Shown one piece after another: positions 48,401-56,341 of a stretch of 64,000 nt of DNA; positions within the stretch are counted from its first letter, which is position 1, and each line of letters opens with the position of its first letter. Origin of the DNA: Pseudomonas sp. ACN8 (GTDB taxonomy: Bacteria > Pseudomonadota > Gammaproteobacteria > Pseudomonadales > Pseudomonadaceae); assembly GCF_002303925.1 (NCBI RefSeq), contig NZ_MRCS01000002.1:1-64000 (forward strand). Direction: 5' to 3'. The notes below the pieces were generated by a model. The model saw nothing but the letters and a program-made list of their open reading frames with translations, had not been told where the DNA came from and did no database searches. Position numbers and translations under genes: made by a program.

Positions 48401-51244
48401 CTTGATACTCCCATCGATGCGCTCAAGCGTATTCGGGGGTGGTACAAGCTCCTGCGGGCCGAATGCGGACGAGGATTTGGTGCAAAGGTTTGGATCGCGG
48501 AGTACCTGCTCAAGGCCGATAGCGAGTATCTGGTCAAAGTTGCGACTGATAGTGCGCAGCTTGAACCTTACTTGCTGGATGTTCTGGATCATCGGCTGAA
48601 TCTGGAAGAGCTGTTACCTTTTGACAGTCATGATTTGCGTTCAGAAGACTTGCTCTCCTCAGAGGGTTTATATGCTCGCTTGATCAAGGACGTTGGAACT
48701 GCGCTGCGTTCTTTGCTACCCGTAATCAGCGAAGAGCAGCCGACCATGGGGCAAATGCTTCAGCTGATTCAGTCGGTGGAAAGTTGGCAGGCCCGCTCGG
48801 CAGCCTTGCAGAACGACTCTGTACTACAAACGTGCTTGCAAGGTGAAGAGCTTCCTCGGATAGACAATCTTTCCGCGGCACGACCTCGTTTGACGAGTTG
48901 GCGGCATACCGTTGCCTTCGTTCAGCCCATTCTGGCATTGCCGATTCGAGATATTCTCATTCCGCAATTGACCGCATGCACGTCAAAAGAAGCCGAGTCC
49001 CTAATTCTTCATTGGCATCAACACGCTAAAACGCTCGCGCTCGCTGTTGAGACTTGGGAACAGTCGATCGCATCATTCTTCCACAGTGCTGCAGTTATTG
49101 CTGGTCAATGGTGGCAGTCCATTGAGAAACAAGATTTCGAGCCAATGGCTGGCCGTCTGGCCTGGGCAGCTCAAAATCCTGATTTGCTCGACCATTGGTT
49201 CGAGTACCGTCGCTTGCGATTGCATCTGGTTGAGTTGGGGTTTGAGACAGTCATCGAAGCAATCGAGACGCAAAAACTGGAGTCTGAGCGCTGCGTCGAT
49301 GCCTGCCTGCTAGGACTTCTTGATAGCTGGGCATTGAAAGTCCTTGAGCTAGATCCCGCCCTGGGCCAGTTTTCGGGCAAAGAGCAAGAGGCCATCCGTG
49401 CTCGTTTTGCAGAAATCGATGAGCAGCTCAAGCGTCTTCAGCGCGAACAGGTTTCTTCACGTATCAGTCAAAACAATATCCCTGTCGGAAATAGCCATGG
49501 AGCGGTTAGAGACTTCACTCAATTGGCCCTACTGCAGCGTGAGGCCGAGAAAAAGACACGCCATGTACCGATCCGTAGCTTGATGAATCGTGCAGCTGAA
49601 GCCCTGCAGGGCCTCAAGCCCTGCTTCATGATGTCACCAATGGCCGTCGCTCAATATTTGCCAGCAGGGCACGTCGACTTCGATTTGATTGTGATGGACG
49701 AAGCTTCTCAAATGCGCCCGGAAGAAGCATTGGGGAGCATCGCCCGGGGCAAGCAGCTAGTGGTCGTGGGAGACCCGAAACAGCTGCCACCTACGAACTT
49801 CTTCTCCCGCAATGGCGGCGATTCGGATACCGACGAAACCGATGCTTCGTTAGCTGAGGACTCGGAAAGCATTTTGGAAGCTGCCATGCCGCTGTTCAAA
49901 CTGCGCCGACTGCGTTGGCACTACCGTTCTCGCCACGAGAGCCTGATCGCCTTCTCCAACAAAGCCTTCTATGAAAGCAATCTGGTGGTGTACCCGTCAC
50001 CGCACCGTGAGTCCGCAGAGTTCGGCGTCAAGTTTGTCAGAGTGCCGCGCGGGCGTTTTGTCGAACAGCGCAACCTGGAAGAGGCAGAAGTTGTCGCGAA
50101 AGCCATTGAACACCACGTTATTCATCGTCCTGATGAATCGCTGGGTGTAGTGGCTATGAACGTCAAACAGGCTGACCAGATCGAGCGGATGCTTGAGCAT
50201 CTGGCTAAACAGAGCCCGCAGCTACAAGTCGCGCTGGATCGTAATCAAAGTCAGGACGAGCCGTTGTTCATCAAGAACCTGGAAAATGTCCAGGGTGATG
50301 AGCGGGATGTTATTTACATCTCCGGGACCTACGGTCCTATGGAGGTGGGTGGTAGCGTTCCTCAACGTTTCGGCCCCATCAACGGTGCCAGCGGATGGCG
50401 GCGTTTGAACGTGCTCTATACCCGTTCGAAGAAACGTATGCAGGTTTTCTCCTCGTTTGGTTCGACCGATGTCCTGGTTACCGGAACCTCCAGCAGAGGC
50501 GTGCAGGCACTGCGCGACTTTCTGCACTTCGCCGAGTCTGGCCGGATGCCTCACATCAAAGAAAATGATCGAGCCCCGGACAGTGACTTCGAGGTAGCGG
50601 TCATTGAGATGTTGGCGCGCCATGGCTATCAGTGCGAGCCCCAGGTCGGCGTGGCTGGTTTCTTCATCGATCTGGCCGTCCGTGATCCTGGACAACCTGG
50701 CCGCTACCTGATGGGGATCGAGTGCGACGGAGCTGCGTACCATTCGGCAAAGTCGGCGCGTGACCGTGATCGCTTACGCCAAAGCGTGTTGGAGCAATTG
50801 GGCTGGAATATTCGCCGCATTTGGTCGGTGGACTGGTTCCGTAATGCGCGCGTGCAGATCGAGCCGATTCTTCAGGAACTTGCGCGGTTGCGAACCGAGC
50901 CGGTTGAGGAAATTAAGGAGATAAACTCGGAATCTGAAGAAGTTTCGATCCAACAAGTGGCCGATGAGCAGAGCGAACACGCTGAGCGAATTACCCTTGA
51001 AGGTAATTTCAGCCTGCGAGAGAAGTTGATTTGGTTGGAGGAAAACGTAATTCGGCCGAACTTGCCAGAAATCCCAGCTAATCAACGGTTGTTGAGGCCT
51101 GCGATGTTGGAGGCACTGCTTGAGTTCCTTCCAGCCGACCGCGTTGAATTTCAGCAAATGATTCCTGGCTATTTGCGTAACGGCACCCACGGCGCAGAGG
51201 GGCGATATATCGACGATGTATTGCTTGTGATTGGTGAGCAGTGA
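45473..51244 (+). CDS. Hhe-like DUF4011 / SF1 helicase / Vsr-type nuclease defence protein
   Basis: 1923 residues. In order: a winged-helix-like N-terminus (about 20-95); DUF4011 (about 125-400, beginning LEKLRSRLLDLSARNRLLNF); a split SF1 helicase with Walker A GPPGTGKSQT (residue 476 on) and, after a long helical insertion, Walker B LIVMDEASQ (Asp1409) with VVVGDPKQLPPT, LRRLRWHYRSRHE and NVQGDERDVIYIS; then a Vsr/MTES_1575-type nuclease (about 1703-1800) with the acidic FIDLAV and GIECDGAAYH. A C-terminal 100 residues follow. This is the architecture of Hhe, a single-gene phage-defence protein. Start is a TTG at 45473, preceded only by a weak purine run, so the true start is less sure. Codon use differs from the mag genes. 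Confidence 0.85.
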   Translation: MADAPKKLAVIDVNSGPESLAIQRYQLVQQWILELVPADGTAVGNKTLRDRIDRRAELRSFSISEEEYWNLRDELIIQGLLNKGAGRGGSVYRFDTEAKKHSKSVEPQPLTDWDDLDTPPSEIPDSLEKLRSRLLDLSARNRLLNFSHARSKRFVRIIDELPDHLFESLADEKAMRFAAVPEPTERQLLTHGFLKLDEKTGAVVELKKQPTAEVWAQILGMATSYELPRAPESGQPAKHSDDAIQTLYYPAEMESRLQVLYTQSRSALEETGANILYLALGFLEWDESVAGKDSTRLAPLMLVPVNLEKGKLNPQTATFEYRVHPTGEDILTNLSLREKLRVDFGIALPRITDDSTPEEYFERIVETVLEVKPDWKVHRFASLGLFEFGKLMMYLDLDPGRWKDQSLLDHGLVKRLTGMDGLPADSSGKQGAFCVEHSIDDIDQVHLQFPLIDDADSSQHSALIDVIRGDDLVIEGPPGTGKSQTITNMIAAALAQGKKVLFVAEKRAALEVVKTRLTRAGLGDFCLELHSHKSQKSAVVDSIRQRIQNSGGYRSPKQLSDLIANYERLKQQLNKHVHHLHAQFEESGMSIHEVLMQATRLREALSIKPADFHPQSEVRIDKGHLQEQAGFYAHIYRKTAEEAGHAGKLETHPWFGSTKTRVTGAERSALLESLSLAKKALNRLAAIRPQLAEQLQVAVLKTYDPDQLRGLAASIPVLALPKGDEDWDLLGRLDIESCEALKLWLQGMDSLLDEQVVLARSLRADVIGSGQAIASIKKSCTAIRLHNGDEGLSLNALLDVIEEAEELLELAPRAQILIRLLSEESAVQGLRSDFVGIEQVVLFLQMLAAMPEDLAPLRHKRFEDESLDELVAELDSDIPAIKQLQEQAANHFTLDRLPTHTRLEDLSRVLADKSLFRWFKGQWRSAKAEILTMARPGLKLNQLLVNLPDVIAYLKKYNQLNESKVFAEKLGEHFKGLDTPIDALKRIRGWYKLLRAECGRGFGAKVWIAEYLLKADSEYLVKVATDSAQLEPYLLDVLDHRLNLEELLPFDSHDLRSEDLLSSEGLYARLIKDVGTALRSLLPVISEEQPTMGQMLQLIQSVESWQARSAALQNDSVLQTCLQGEELPRIDNLSAARPRLTSWRHTVAFVQPILALPIRDILIPQLTACTSKEAESLILHWHQHAKTLALAVETWEQSIASFFHSAAVIAGQWWQSIEKQDFEPMAGRLAWAAQNPDLLDHWFEYRRLRLHLVELGFETVIEAIETQKLESERCVDACLLGLLDSWALKVLELDPALGQFSGKEQEAIRARFAEIDEQLKRLQREQVSSRISQNNIPVGNSHGAVRDFTQLALLQREAEKKTRHVPIRSLMNRAAEALQGLKPCFMMSPMAVAQYLPAGHVDFDLIVMDEASQMRPEEALGSIARGKQLVVVGDPKQLPPTNFFSRNGGDSDTDETDASLAEDSESILEAAMPLFKLRRLRWHYRSRHESLIAFSNKAFYESNLVVYPSPHRESAEFGVKFVRVPRGRFVEQRNLEEAEVVAKAIEHHVIHRPDESLGVVAMNVKQADQIERMLEHLAKQSPQLQVALDRNQSQDEPLFIKNLENVQGDERDVIYISGTYGPMEVGGSVPQRFGPINGASGWRRLNVLYTRSKKRMQVFSSFGSTDVLVTGTSSRGVQALRDFLHFAESGRMPHIKENDRAPDSDFEVAVIEMLARHGYQCEPQVGVAGFFIDLAVRDPGQPGRYLMGIECDGAAYHSAKSARDRDRLRQSVLEQLGWNIRRIWSVDWFRNARVQIEPILQELARLRTEPVEEIKEINSESEEVSIQQVADEQSEHAERITLEGNFSLREKLIWLEENVIRPNLPEIPANQRLLRPAMLEALLEFLPADRVEFQQMIPGYLRNGTHGAEGRYIDDVLLVIGEQ

Positions 51245-51281
51245 TTGACAGGCTGTTGAAAAACCATATCAAGGAACAGTG

Positions 51282-52388
51282 ATGGGATTTTATATTCGCA
51301 AAAGTGTCAGGGTCGGACCGTTTCGTTTCAATTTGTCCCAGCAGGGTGTGGGCGTGTCGGTGGGGATGAAAGGCCTGCGCATCGGCACTGGGCCGCGCGG
51401 AAATTATGTTCATATGGGACGAGGAGGCGTGTACTACCGCGCTACCGTAGCTAAGTTGCGTGATGAGTCTCCGGTTTTACCCCGGGATGAGCATGGGGTA
51501 ATACCCGAGGGGACTCACGCACCTTTAGTTGAGATCGAGTCTGCGAACGCGTCGGAAATTGTAGATTCATCTTCACGAGATTTGCTTGAAGAAATGAGCG
51601 CAAAACAGGCACGTAAGCGACTTTGGCCGTGGATTGGTGCTTTGGGGATCGTTATTGTCTTTCTTACTATGGGTAATGGTTTGCCCGGTTGGGTTGTGGG
51701 GGGAGCATTTATCCTTGGCTTAGTCCTGACGATTGCCGCCGCGGTTCGGGATTCGATTGCAAAGACAGTAGTGCTTTTTTACGACTTTGACGCCGACATG
51801 GAGGAGGCTTACGAGGCGTTGCACAGTAGCGGTCAGCGGGTTTCCACAGCGGATGTGGCATGGCATATCGAGGCCGAGGGTGCCGTTTATGATCGTAAGT
51901 ATCATGCTGGCGCAAGCAATCTTGTGCGTCGGAAAAAAACCACTATCGCCCGGTCTTCGCCACCCTATGTAAAGACCAATATCGAAACAATTTCCGTGGT
52001 TGTTGGGCGGCAGACACTGCATTTCTTCCCTGATCGTGTGCTGGTTTATGACGAGAAAGGTGTGGGTTCGGTTAGCTATCGAGAGCTGCAGTTGCAGGTT
52101 AATGCGACACGGTTCATTGAGAGCGCTTCGCCTCCCAGGGACGCCACGGTAGTCGACAGGACATGGCAGTTTGTTAACAAGAAGGGCGGACCTGATCGTA
52201 GATTCAAAAACAATCGCGAACTCCCTATTTGTCTTTACGACGAGTTGAAACTATCTAGCGAGACAGGCCTGAATGAGGTTGTGCAAGTTTCACGAAGCGG
52301 TGTTGGAGAGGCATTTGCCAAGGCTATTTTCAATCTTGCACGAGTGATGCCAACTGAACGGAAGTCTGATAAGACCGAGCCATGTTAG
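51282..52388 (+). CDS. DUF4236 membrane protein next to the Hhe-like gene
   Basis: 368 residues. Residues 1-55 are a DUF4236 domain (MGFYIRKSVRVGPFRFNLSQ... GVGVSVGMKGLRIGTGPRG). A Lys/Arg-flanked pair of transmembrane helices follows (about 115-155, WIGALGIVIVFLTMG and VVGGAFILGLVLTIAAAV), then a cytoplasmic domain of about 200 residues that I do not recognise, containing DGSVSYRELQLQV-like beta strands. DUF4236 is a small domain of unknown function found at N-termini of varied proteins. The gene begins 37 bp after the helicase gene on the same strand, with AGGA before ATG 51282, so it is probably co-expressed. It may be a membrane effector or sensor of the defence gene (inference). Confidence 0.7.
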   Translation: MGFYIRKSVRVGPFRFNLSQQGVGVSVGMKGLRIGTGPRGNYVHMGRGGVYYRATVAKLRDESPVLPRDEHGVIPEGTHAPLVEIESANASEIVDSSSRDLLEEMSAKQARKRLWPWIGALGIVIVFLTMGNGLPGWVVGGAFILGLVLTIAAAVRDSIAKTVVLFYDFDADMEEAYEALHSSGQRVSTADVAWHIEAEGAVYDRKYHAGASNLVRRKKTTIARSSPPYVKTNIETISVVVGRQTLHFFPDRVLVYDEKGVGSVSYRELQLQVNATRFIESASPPRDATVVDRTWQFVNKKGGPDRRFKNNRELPICLYDELKLSSETGLNEVVQVSRSGVGEAFAKAIFNLARVMPTERKSDKTEPC

Positions 52389-52450
52389 TAGACGCAAGAG
52401 CATCTCTATCATGGCCGGCTGTTACCGGGCAGCATAGAAAGTGACACTCC

Positions 52451-53539
52451 TTAACGGGCAGTCATTTCAGGTCTGAAGCTACTGGAGGTAAGGCGTTTGA
52501 TTGCGATGTCGAGCGCTTGATTGTCAAACAGTTTGCTTTTGCGAGCCGCGGCACCCGCTCCACCATCCCAATGTTTCAATGCATCGTGCACTGCAGGAAC
52601 AGTCGGTGGTACCCCTTCCTGACTCAGCAGCCAGTCCACTGTAGCGAGCAGTTCCATACCAAAAGGTGATTCAAAGCCATCGATCAATTCGGCGGTACGC
52701 TCCAAGGCATCGGAGTACTCTTTGGCCTCTGTATTGAGATAGGTCTGCAGGAAGGTCTTGCGCTCTTGATCAAACCAAATCACATCACTGATGCCTGCAT
52801 CGCTAATACGTTTATCGCAATGCAGGTAGCTGCCATCAAGGTTGTTGAGCAGGTGCTCCAATCGATTGGCATACGGTCCATATTTATGAGCCACAAACTT
52901 TAGGTTCAACGGGTTCTCAGTTCCCGGCAACCTCTCTATTGCTCGCTCCAAGAACCAAGCCAGCTTCTGAATCTCGAGCAGACTACATTCCATGCCTAGA
53001 ATCCAGTAGCGTCTAACTAATTCTGCAATGAGCGCACGAGCAGGCGTGAGCTTTTCTACACCGCTACGTTTAGCGACATTCAAATATTGATTTGAAGGTT
53101 CGAATACCAATACATCGACATCCAGATCACTCAAAACATCAACGATCTGTTCCCGGACGTCAGGCCACTTCAATCCCCCATTACCCGCGCCTAGCGGTGG
53201 GACTGCTACAGACTTCACATGGTTTTCGATCAAGAAACGACGTAAGTCATGCAAACCTTCCGTCACCCACTCCATCTGCGAAGGAGATCGCCAATGACGT
53301 TTGGTAGGGAAGTTGACGATCCAGCGAGGGCCGTCCAGCTCATTAACTGCAGTGACGTGGACCTTACCGGTAACGACTTCACCTGCTTTGCAAGCCGCCG
53401 CGTACAGACGGTAGTTCTCCGCAAAGCGCTCCTTGAACATCAGTGCGATGCCTTTGCCCATGACACCCACAGTATTCACTGTGTTGACGAGGGCTTCGGT
53501 CCTGGCTTCCAGCAGGTTGCCTTGGGTAAATCGGATCAT
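52451..53539 (-). CDS. darG: DarG antitoxin: macrodomain DNA ADP-ribosylglycohydrolase
   Basis: 362 residues. The macrodomain (1-155) has the ADP-ribose loops [15 protein letters not shown] and [12 protein letters not shown] and the catalytic-site lysine at position 80 in [13 protein letters not shown], the same number as in E. coli DarG. It removes ADP-ribose from thymidine in DNA and so reverses DarT. Residues 165-362 form the usual DarG C-terminal domain that binds DarT; its [12 protein letters not shown]...[16 protein letters not shown] looks like a Panacea/DUF4065 antitoxin fold. The frame is open to 53635, but ATG 53539 overlaps the darT stop (ATGA) and begins the macrodomain at [12 protein letters not shown]. 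Confidence 0.92.
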   Translation of the reverse strand: MIRFTQGNLLEARTEALVNTVNTVGVMGKGIALMFKERFAENYRLYAAACKAGEVVTGKVHVTAVNELDGPRWIVNFPTKRHWRSPSQMEWVTEGLHDLRRFLIENHVKSVAVPPLGAGNGGLKWPDVREQIVDVLSDLDVDVLVFEPSNQYLNVAKRSGVEKLTPARALIAELVRRYWILGMECSLLEIQKLAWFLERAIERLPGTENPLNLKFVAHKYGPYANRLEHLLNNLDGSYLHCDKRISDAGISDVIWFDQERKTFLQTYLNTEAKEYSDALERTAELIDGFESPFGMELLATVDWLLSQEGVPPTVPAVHDALKHWDGGAGAAARKSKLFDNQALDIAIKRLTSSSFRPEMTAR

Positions 53540-54180
53540 TGGAAGTACCATCCCGGACGTGCATGAACGGAAAGGGCCAAGCCTCTGGCGGCCACCTCTT
53601 GTTCTATGCGTTCTTTCATTGCATCGGTGTAGCACATGATGCCCAGGAGTCCTGTAATCGGTAGATGATTGTGAACCAGCGCTTCGGCCTGATAACGCTC
53701 CATTTTTCGAGGGTCATCAGGGTCGCGTTTGAAGTCGCGCCGTTGAAGGATCGGCCAATCGATTTCGCCCAGACGCGCCAGATCGCTGTAATAGTCTGTC
53801 CAATCCGGATAGGCATGTGCATTTGTGAAGACAAACGGTAAGCCTAGCTCTTCAACGCGATAAAGGCTGGAGACGAGAATCACGATTTCGTCATTATTGC
53901 GCTGCTGAACACTCCGTCCGGACTGAATGTTTTTCATCATCACAGAGAAGGGCGTGAAATAGAAGGGCACGTAGTCGGCTAGAACCCCTTCTGGAGCAAT
54001 AGGCACACGGCGGGTTCGGCGCTTGTCGATCAAGTCGACGTTGCCGATATTCACGTACTGCGGTGCCTGAACATCCGAGTTTGCGCAATGCAGACCGTTG
54101 TCCAGAATCCAGGGCAGGTTATCGCGATGGACGATACGCCAAATCAGAGCTTTCCCTGGATTCAGTCTGCTGTAATTCAT
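53536..54180 (-). CDS. darT: DarT: DNA thymidine ADP-ribosyltransferase toxin
   Basis: 214-residue DUF4433 protein. The N-terminus [48 protein letters not shown] and [15 protein letters not shown] (catalytic Glu166) match enteric DarT closely, and the terminal HARPGWYF is the family ending. DarT uses NAD+ to modify thymidine in single-stranded DNA, blocking replication; DarTG pairs act as toxin-antitoxin and phage-defence systems. It overlaps darG downstream and the divergent DarT-like gene upstream by 4 bp each, so all three are translated in a chain. No sign of inactivation. Confidence 0.92.
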   Translation of the reverse strand: MNYSRLNPGKALIWRIVHRDNLPWILDNGLHCANSDVQAPQYVNIGNVDLIDKRRTRRVPIAPEGVLADYVPFYFTPFSVMMKNIQSGRSVQQRNNDEIVILVSSLYRVEELGLPFVFTNAHAYPDWTDYYSDLARLGEIDWPILQRRDFKRDPDDPRKMERYQAEALVHNHLPITGLLGIMCYTDAMKERIEQEVAARGLALSVHARPGWYFQ

Positions 54181-54758
54181 TGATAAAACATTCTCTGATT
54201 CACGCCGATGAGTACAGTAACACCGGCTTCGCGCATTTTAGTCGCGCAGAGTGCTTCCACCTCTGCATCAGGAGTGAAAACTTTGAAGAAGGTATCTGGT
54301 TTAACAACACCCGGCGCAAGGCATTCCGCCATGCAGATGCTTTTGCAATGAGGATCCTGATACTCGCGTGTGCTCATGACTTCCCACTCGATGGCTTCGA
54401 AACCCTCGTCGTAATCCAATAATTGGATCGAATCACTGGCCAGTGGGTGGCGTGGAATGATTTTCCAGCCGTTTTGTTTAGCAACGGTTCGATAAACCGA
54501 GATCAGAACGAATTTGGAGCCAGGTCTGCTGCGTTGCACGCTTCCATCAAATGGATTTGCAGCAAACCAGTGAAAGGGCACATAGCGGTCAAGCTCAAGG
54601 GCTTGTCGCTTTTTCAGGATTTCACCGTCTGCCACGTCTTTGAAGGCAGCGAGATCAGCGCGAGGCTTCAAGCCTTCCTTGAAAATGCCACTCAGGTTTT
54701 CTACCGAGGTCAGGTGGTACAGAAGCTTTTGATCCTTGATGTTTTTGACGTCCGGCAT
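54177..54758 (-). CDS. Second, divergent DarT-like (DUF4433) ADP-ribosyltransferase
   Basis: 193 residues. The segment order mirrors DarT: LLYHLTSVENLSGIFKEGL (His15 in the NAD-binding strand), LDRYVPFHWFAANPF, KFVLISVYRTVAKQNGWKIIP, the candidate catalytic glutamate in ICMAECLAP (Glu145) and a C-terminal NQRMFYQ. Identity to the adjacent darT is low by eye, and the thymidine-recognition region differs, so the target base may be different. An excellent AAGGAG lies before ATG 54758. It is the first gene of the three-gene operon and overlaps darT by ATGA. Whether it is a toxin, a regulator or a second effector is unknown; only one DarG is present. Confidence 0.75.
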   Translation of the reverse strand: MPDVKNIKDQKLLYHLTSVENLSGIFKEGLKPRADLAAFKDVADGEILKKRQALELDRYVPFHWFAANPFDGSVQRSRPGSKFVLISVYRTVAKQNGWKIIPRHPLASDSIQLLDYDEGFEAIEWEVMSTREYQDPHCKSICMAECLAPGVVKPDTFFKVFTPDAEVEALCATKMREAGVTVLIGVNQRMFYQ

Positions 54759-54788
54759 ATTCAGTCTCCTTGACCTCTGCGTTTGTCT

Positions 54789-54804
54789 GGCTCAGCCCTG
54801 AGCC
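54789..54804. promoter_or_regulatory. Inverted repeat upstream of the DarT-type operon
   Basis: GGCTCAG-CC-CTGAGCC, a perfect 7-bp dyad 31 bp upstream of the first start codon. A second palindrome, TTGAGCTCAA (54872-54881), lies farther upstream. Both are candidate operators or leader structures for autoregulation. Confidence 0.4.
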
Positions 54805-54898
54805 CTCTCCGTTTCAACAATGATCACTCTGGGCGAGAGATTTAGTGTGCCACTATTTTGCCTTTGCGAGTTGAGCTCAATGTACAGAAAACGACTCT

Positions 54899-55819
54899 TC
54901 ACTCCTCATCAAAATAATCGCGATCTAGCGCAGGCAGCCGCAACAACCGCGACGTAACACCGACCTCATAATCCATCATCAGATGTACCAGACGCGTGCC
55001 GTCCACCAGCACGATGCCCTCCACCGATCTGGCGAAGTCGATCGCGTGAACGGTAAACCCAGAGGTTGTAATGAACACCCCGCGCTTGGCCTTTTGCCCC
55101 GCGAGCGCACCATAAAAAGCCTGCAGTTCAGGACGGCCCACCGTGCTCTGCCAGCGCTTGGCTTGCACGTAAACCTTTTCCAGTCCCAGCTTGTCGAGCG
55201 AGATAATGCCGTCGATGCCGGCATCACCAGAGCCGCCCACACGCTGCAGATCGTTGCGGCTGGCGCCGTACCCCAGGCGATGAAGCACATCCAGCACAAT
55301 CACTTCAAAGCGGTTAGGGCTGACCTGCAGCAAGTTATCCAACAGGTCGGCCGCCGTGGCGTCACGCAACTCCTGCAGCGCTTGTGCAAGTCGATCGTCC
55401 GGGCTAGCGGTGGCAGAGCTCACGTCGGGCTCAACGGCAGGCTGGTCATCCAATGGGGCGGCATCGGCGGCGACTTTCAGCTTCACATTCATGTAACCAA
55501 TCGCCAATTGTTCCACTTCTTCGGCTGGTAAGGGGGACGGGTGTTTTTCCGCGTAGGCCACACCCGTGTCTGTCAGTTTCCAGTAGCCACGCTTGGCACT
55601 GCTGGACAGGCCGGCACGCTTGAGCCGATCGTGCGCCCAGCCCGCCCGGTTTTTATAGGTGGCCTGACCACTGGCGATCAGCTCCTCTTGTTGCTCTTCA
55701 GCCAGTTGCAACGTCTTGGCAGCAGCTTCCTGGGCATCCCGGGTTGGCGCACCATCGGGTTTGGTGGCGAGAAAACGCAGCACGGGTTCAATGAACTGAT
55801 CGTAAGTGGGTACAGACAT
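54899..55819 (-). CDS. mrr: Mrr-type restriction endonuclease
   Basis: 306 residues. An N-terminal winged-helix Mrr_N domain (about 1-90, with RAGWAHDRLKRAGL and KRGYWKLTDTG), an Ala/Pro-rich linker, then the PD-(D/E)xK Mrr catalytic domain: FEVIVLDVLHRLGYG, GSGDAGIDGIISLDKLG and VYVQAKRW (D...QAK). Mrr enzymes cut DNA with certain methylated bases and are active under pressure or foreign methylation. No methylase is nearby, as expected for a modification-dependent enzyme. ATG 55819 has AAGGAAGC upstream; the frame extends to 55942 without conserved sequence. A small hairpin (CCGCG-TTTT-CGCGG, 55839-55852) precedes the start. Confidence 0.9.
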   Translation of the reverse strand: MSVPTYDQFIEPVLRFLATKPDGAPTRDAQEAAAKTLQLAEEQQEELIASGQATYKNRAGWAHDRLKRAGLSSSAKRGYWKLTDTGVAYAEKHPSPLPAEEVEQLAIGYMNVKLKVAADAAPLDDQPAVEPDVSSATASPDDRLAQALQELRDATAADLLDNLLQVSPNRFEVIVLDVLHRLGYGASRNDLQRVGGSGDAGIDGIISLDKLGLEKVYVQAKRWQSTVGRPELQAFYGALAGQKAKRGVFITTSGFTVHAIDFARSVEGIVLVDGTRLVHLMMDYEVGVTSRLLRLPALDRDYFDEE

Positions 55820-56068
55820 GGACGCTTCCTTGTGATTCCCGCGTTTTCGCGGATCAGCGGCCGAGTATAGTTGAACGTCTTGCAGGGATCGGCCGAAGGG
55901 TTTTGTCCATGCGTGATAAATTCCGCCGTCCGGCAGACGCACACTATGATACTGCTCGCCTGTGCAGCGGGAACCGAAGCGACGGAGGAGCGGCTAACCC
56001 AGTGCTTGGGTGTGGGTCAAGGAAGAGGTTTTGTATCGGGCCTGCGTTCTGCGCGTTTTTCAGGCATT

Positions 56069-56092
56069 AAAAAGCCGGCTTGTGGCCGGCTT
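56069..56092 (-). terminator. Intrinsic terminator
   Basis: On the minus strand: AAGCCGGC, loop CACAA, GCCGGCTT followed by TTT and AA. It lies 250 bp downstream of the repressor stop and is the first terminator for that transcript, leaving a long 3' region. Confidence 0.7.
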
Positions 56093-56110
56093 CTCGGGGA
56101 CTGGCTTGGA

Positions 56111-56191
56111 TCATTTTTGGTAAACCGCGCCAGCCTTCAAAACGTACACCCGGATCTTGCGTCCGGCTGTGGGACCTGGTGAGAAAGTCAT
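56111..56191 (-). CDS. Possible 26-residue small protein
   Basis: ATG at 56191 begins a short frame, MTFSPGPTAGRKIRVYVLKA and six more residues, ending 20 bp before the terminator. There is no clear Shine-Dalgarno sequence. It is listed because it sits in the otherwise unexplained 3' region of the repressor transcript; it may be chance. Confidence 0.22.
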   Translation of the reverse strand: MTFSPGPTAGRKIRVYVLKAGAVYQK

Positions 56192-56341
56192 CTGTCAGGC
56201 CAGTGCATCTGAGCCGCAGGGCGGGTCGATGCGCAAATGTGGGGCGCAGCATACGCAGGTTTAAGGGAAATTCCCAGCGGGAAGTGCCGGGCAGAGCCGT
56301 TTGGCCACCCGGGTGGGCGGCCGATGGGTGTTCTTGAGTGC

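Larger units (their letters stand above)
55820..56341. other. Gap between mrr and the phage-type repressor
   Basis: 522 bp with no convincing long gene. It contains the mrr leader hairpin, one intrinsic terminator (56069-56092) on the minus strand, and a possible 26-codon reading frame (56111-56191). A plus-strand frame at 55871-56182 has no recognisable domain. Confidence 0.55.
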
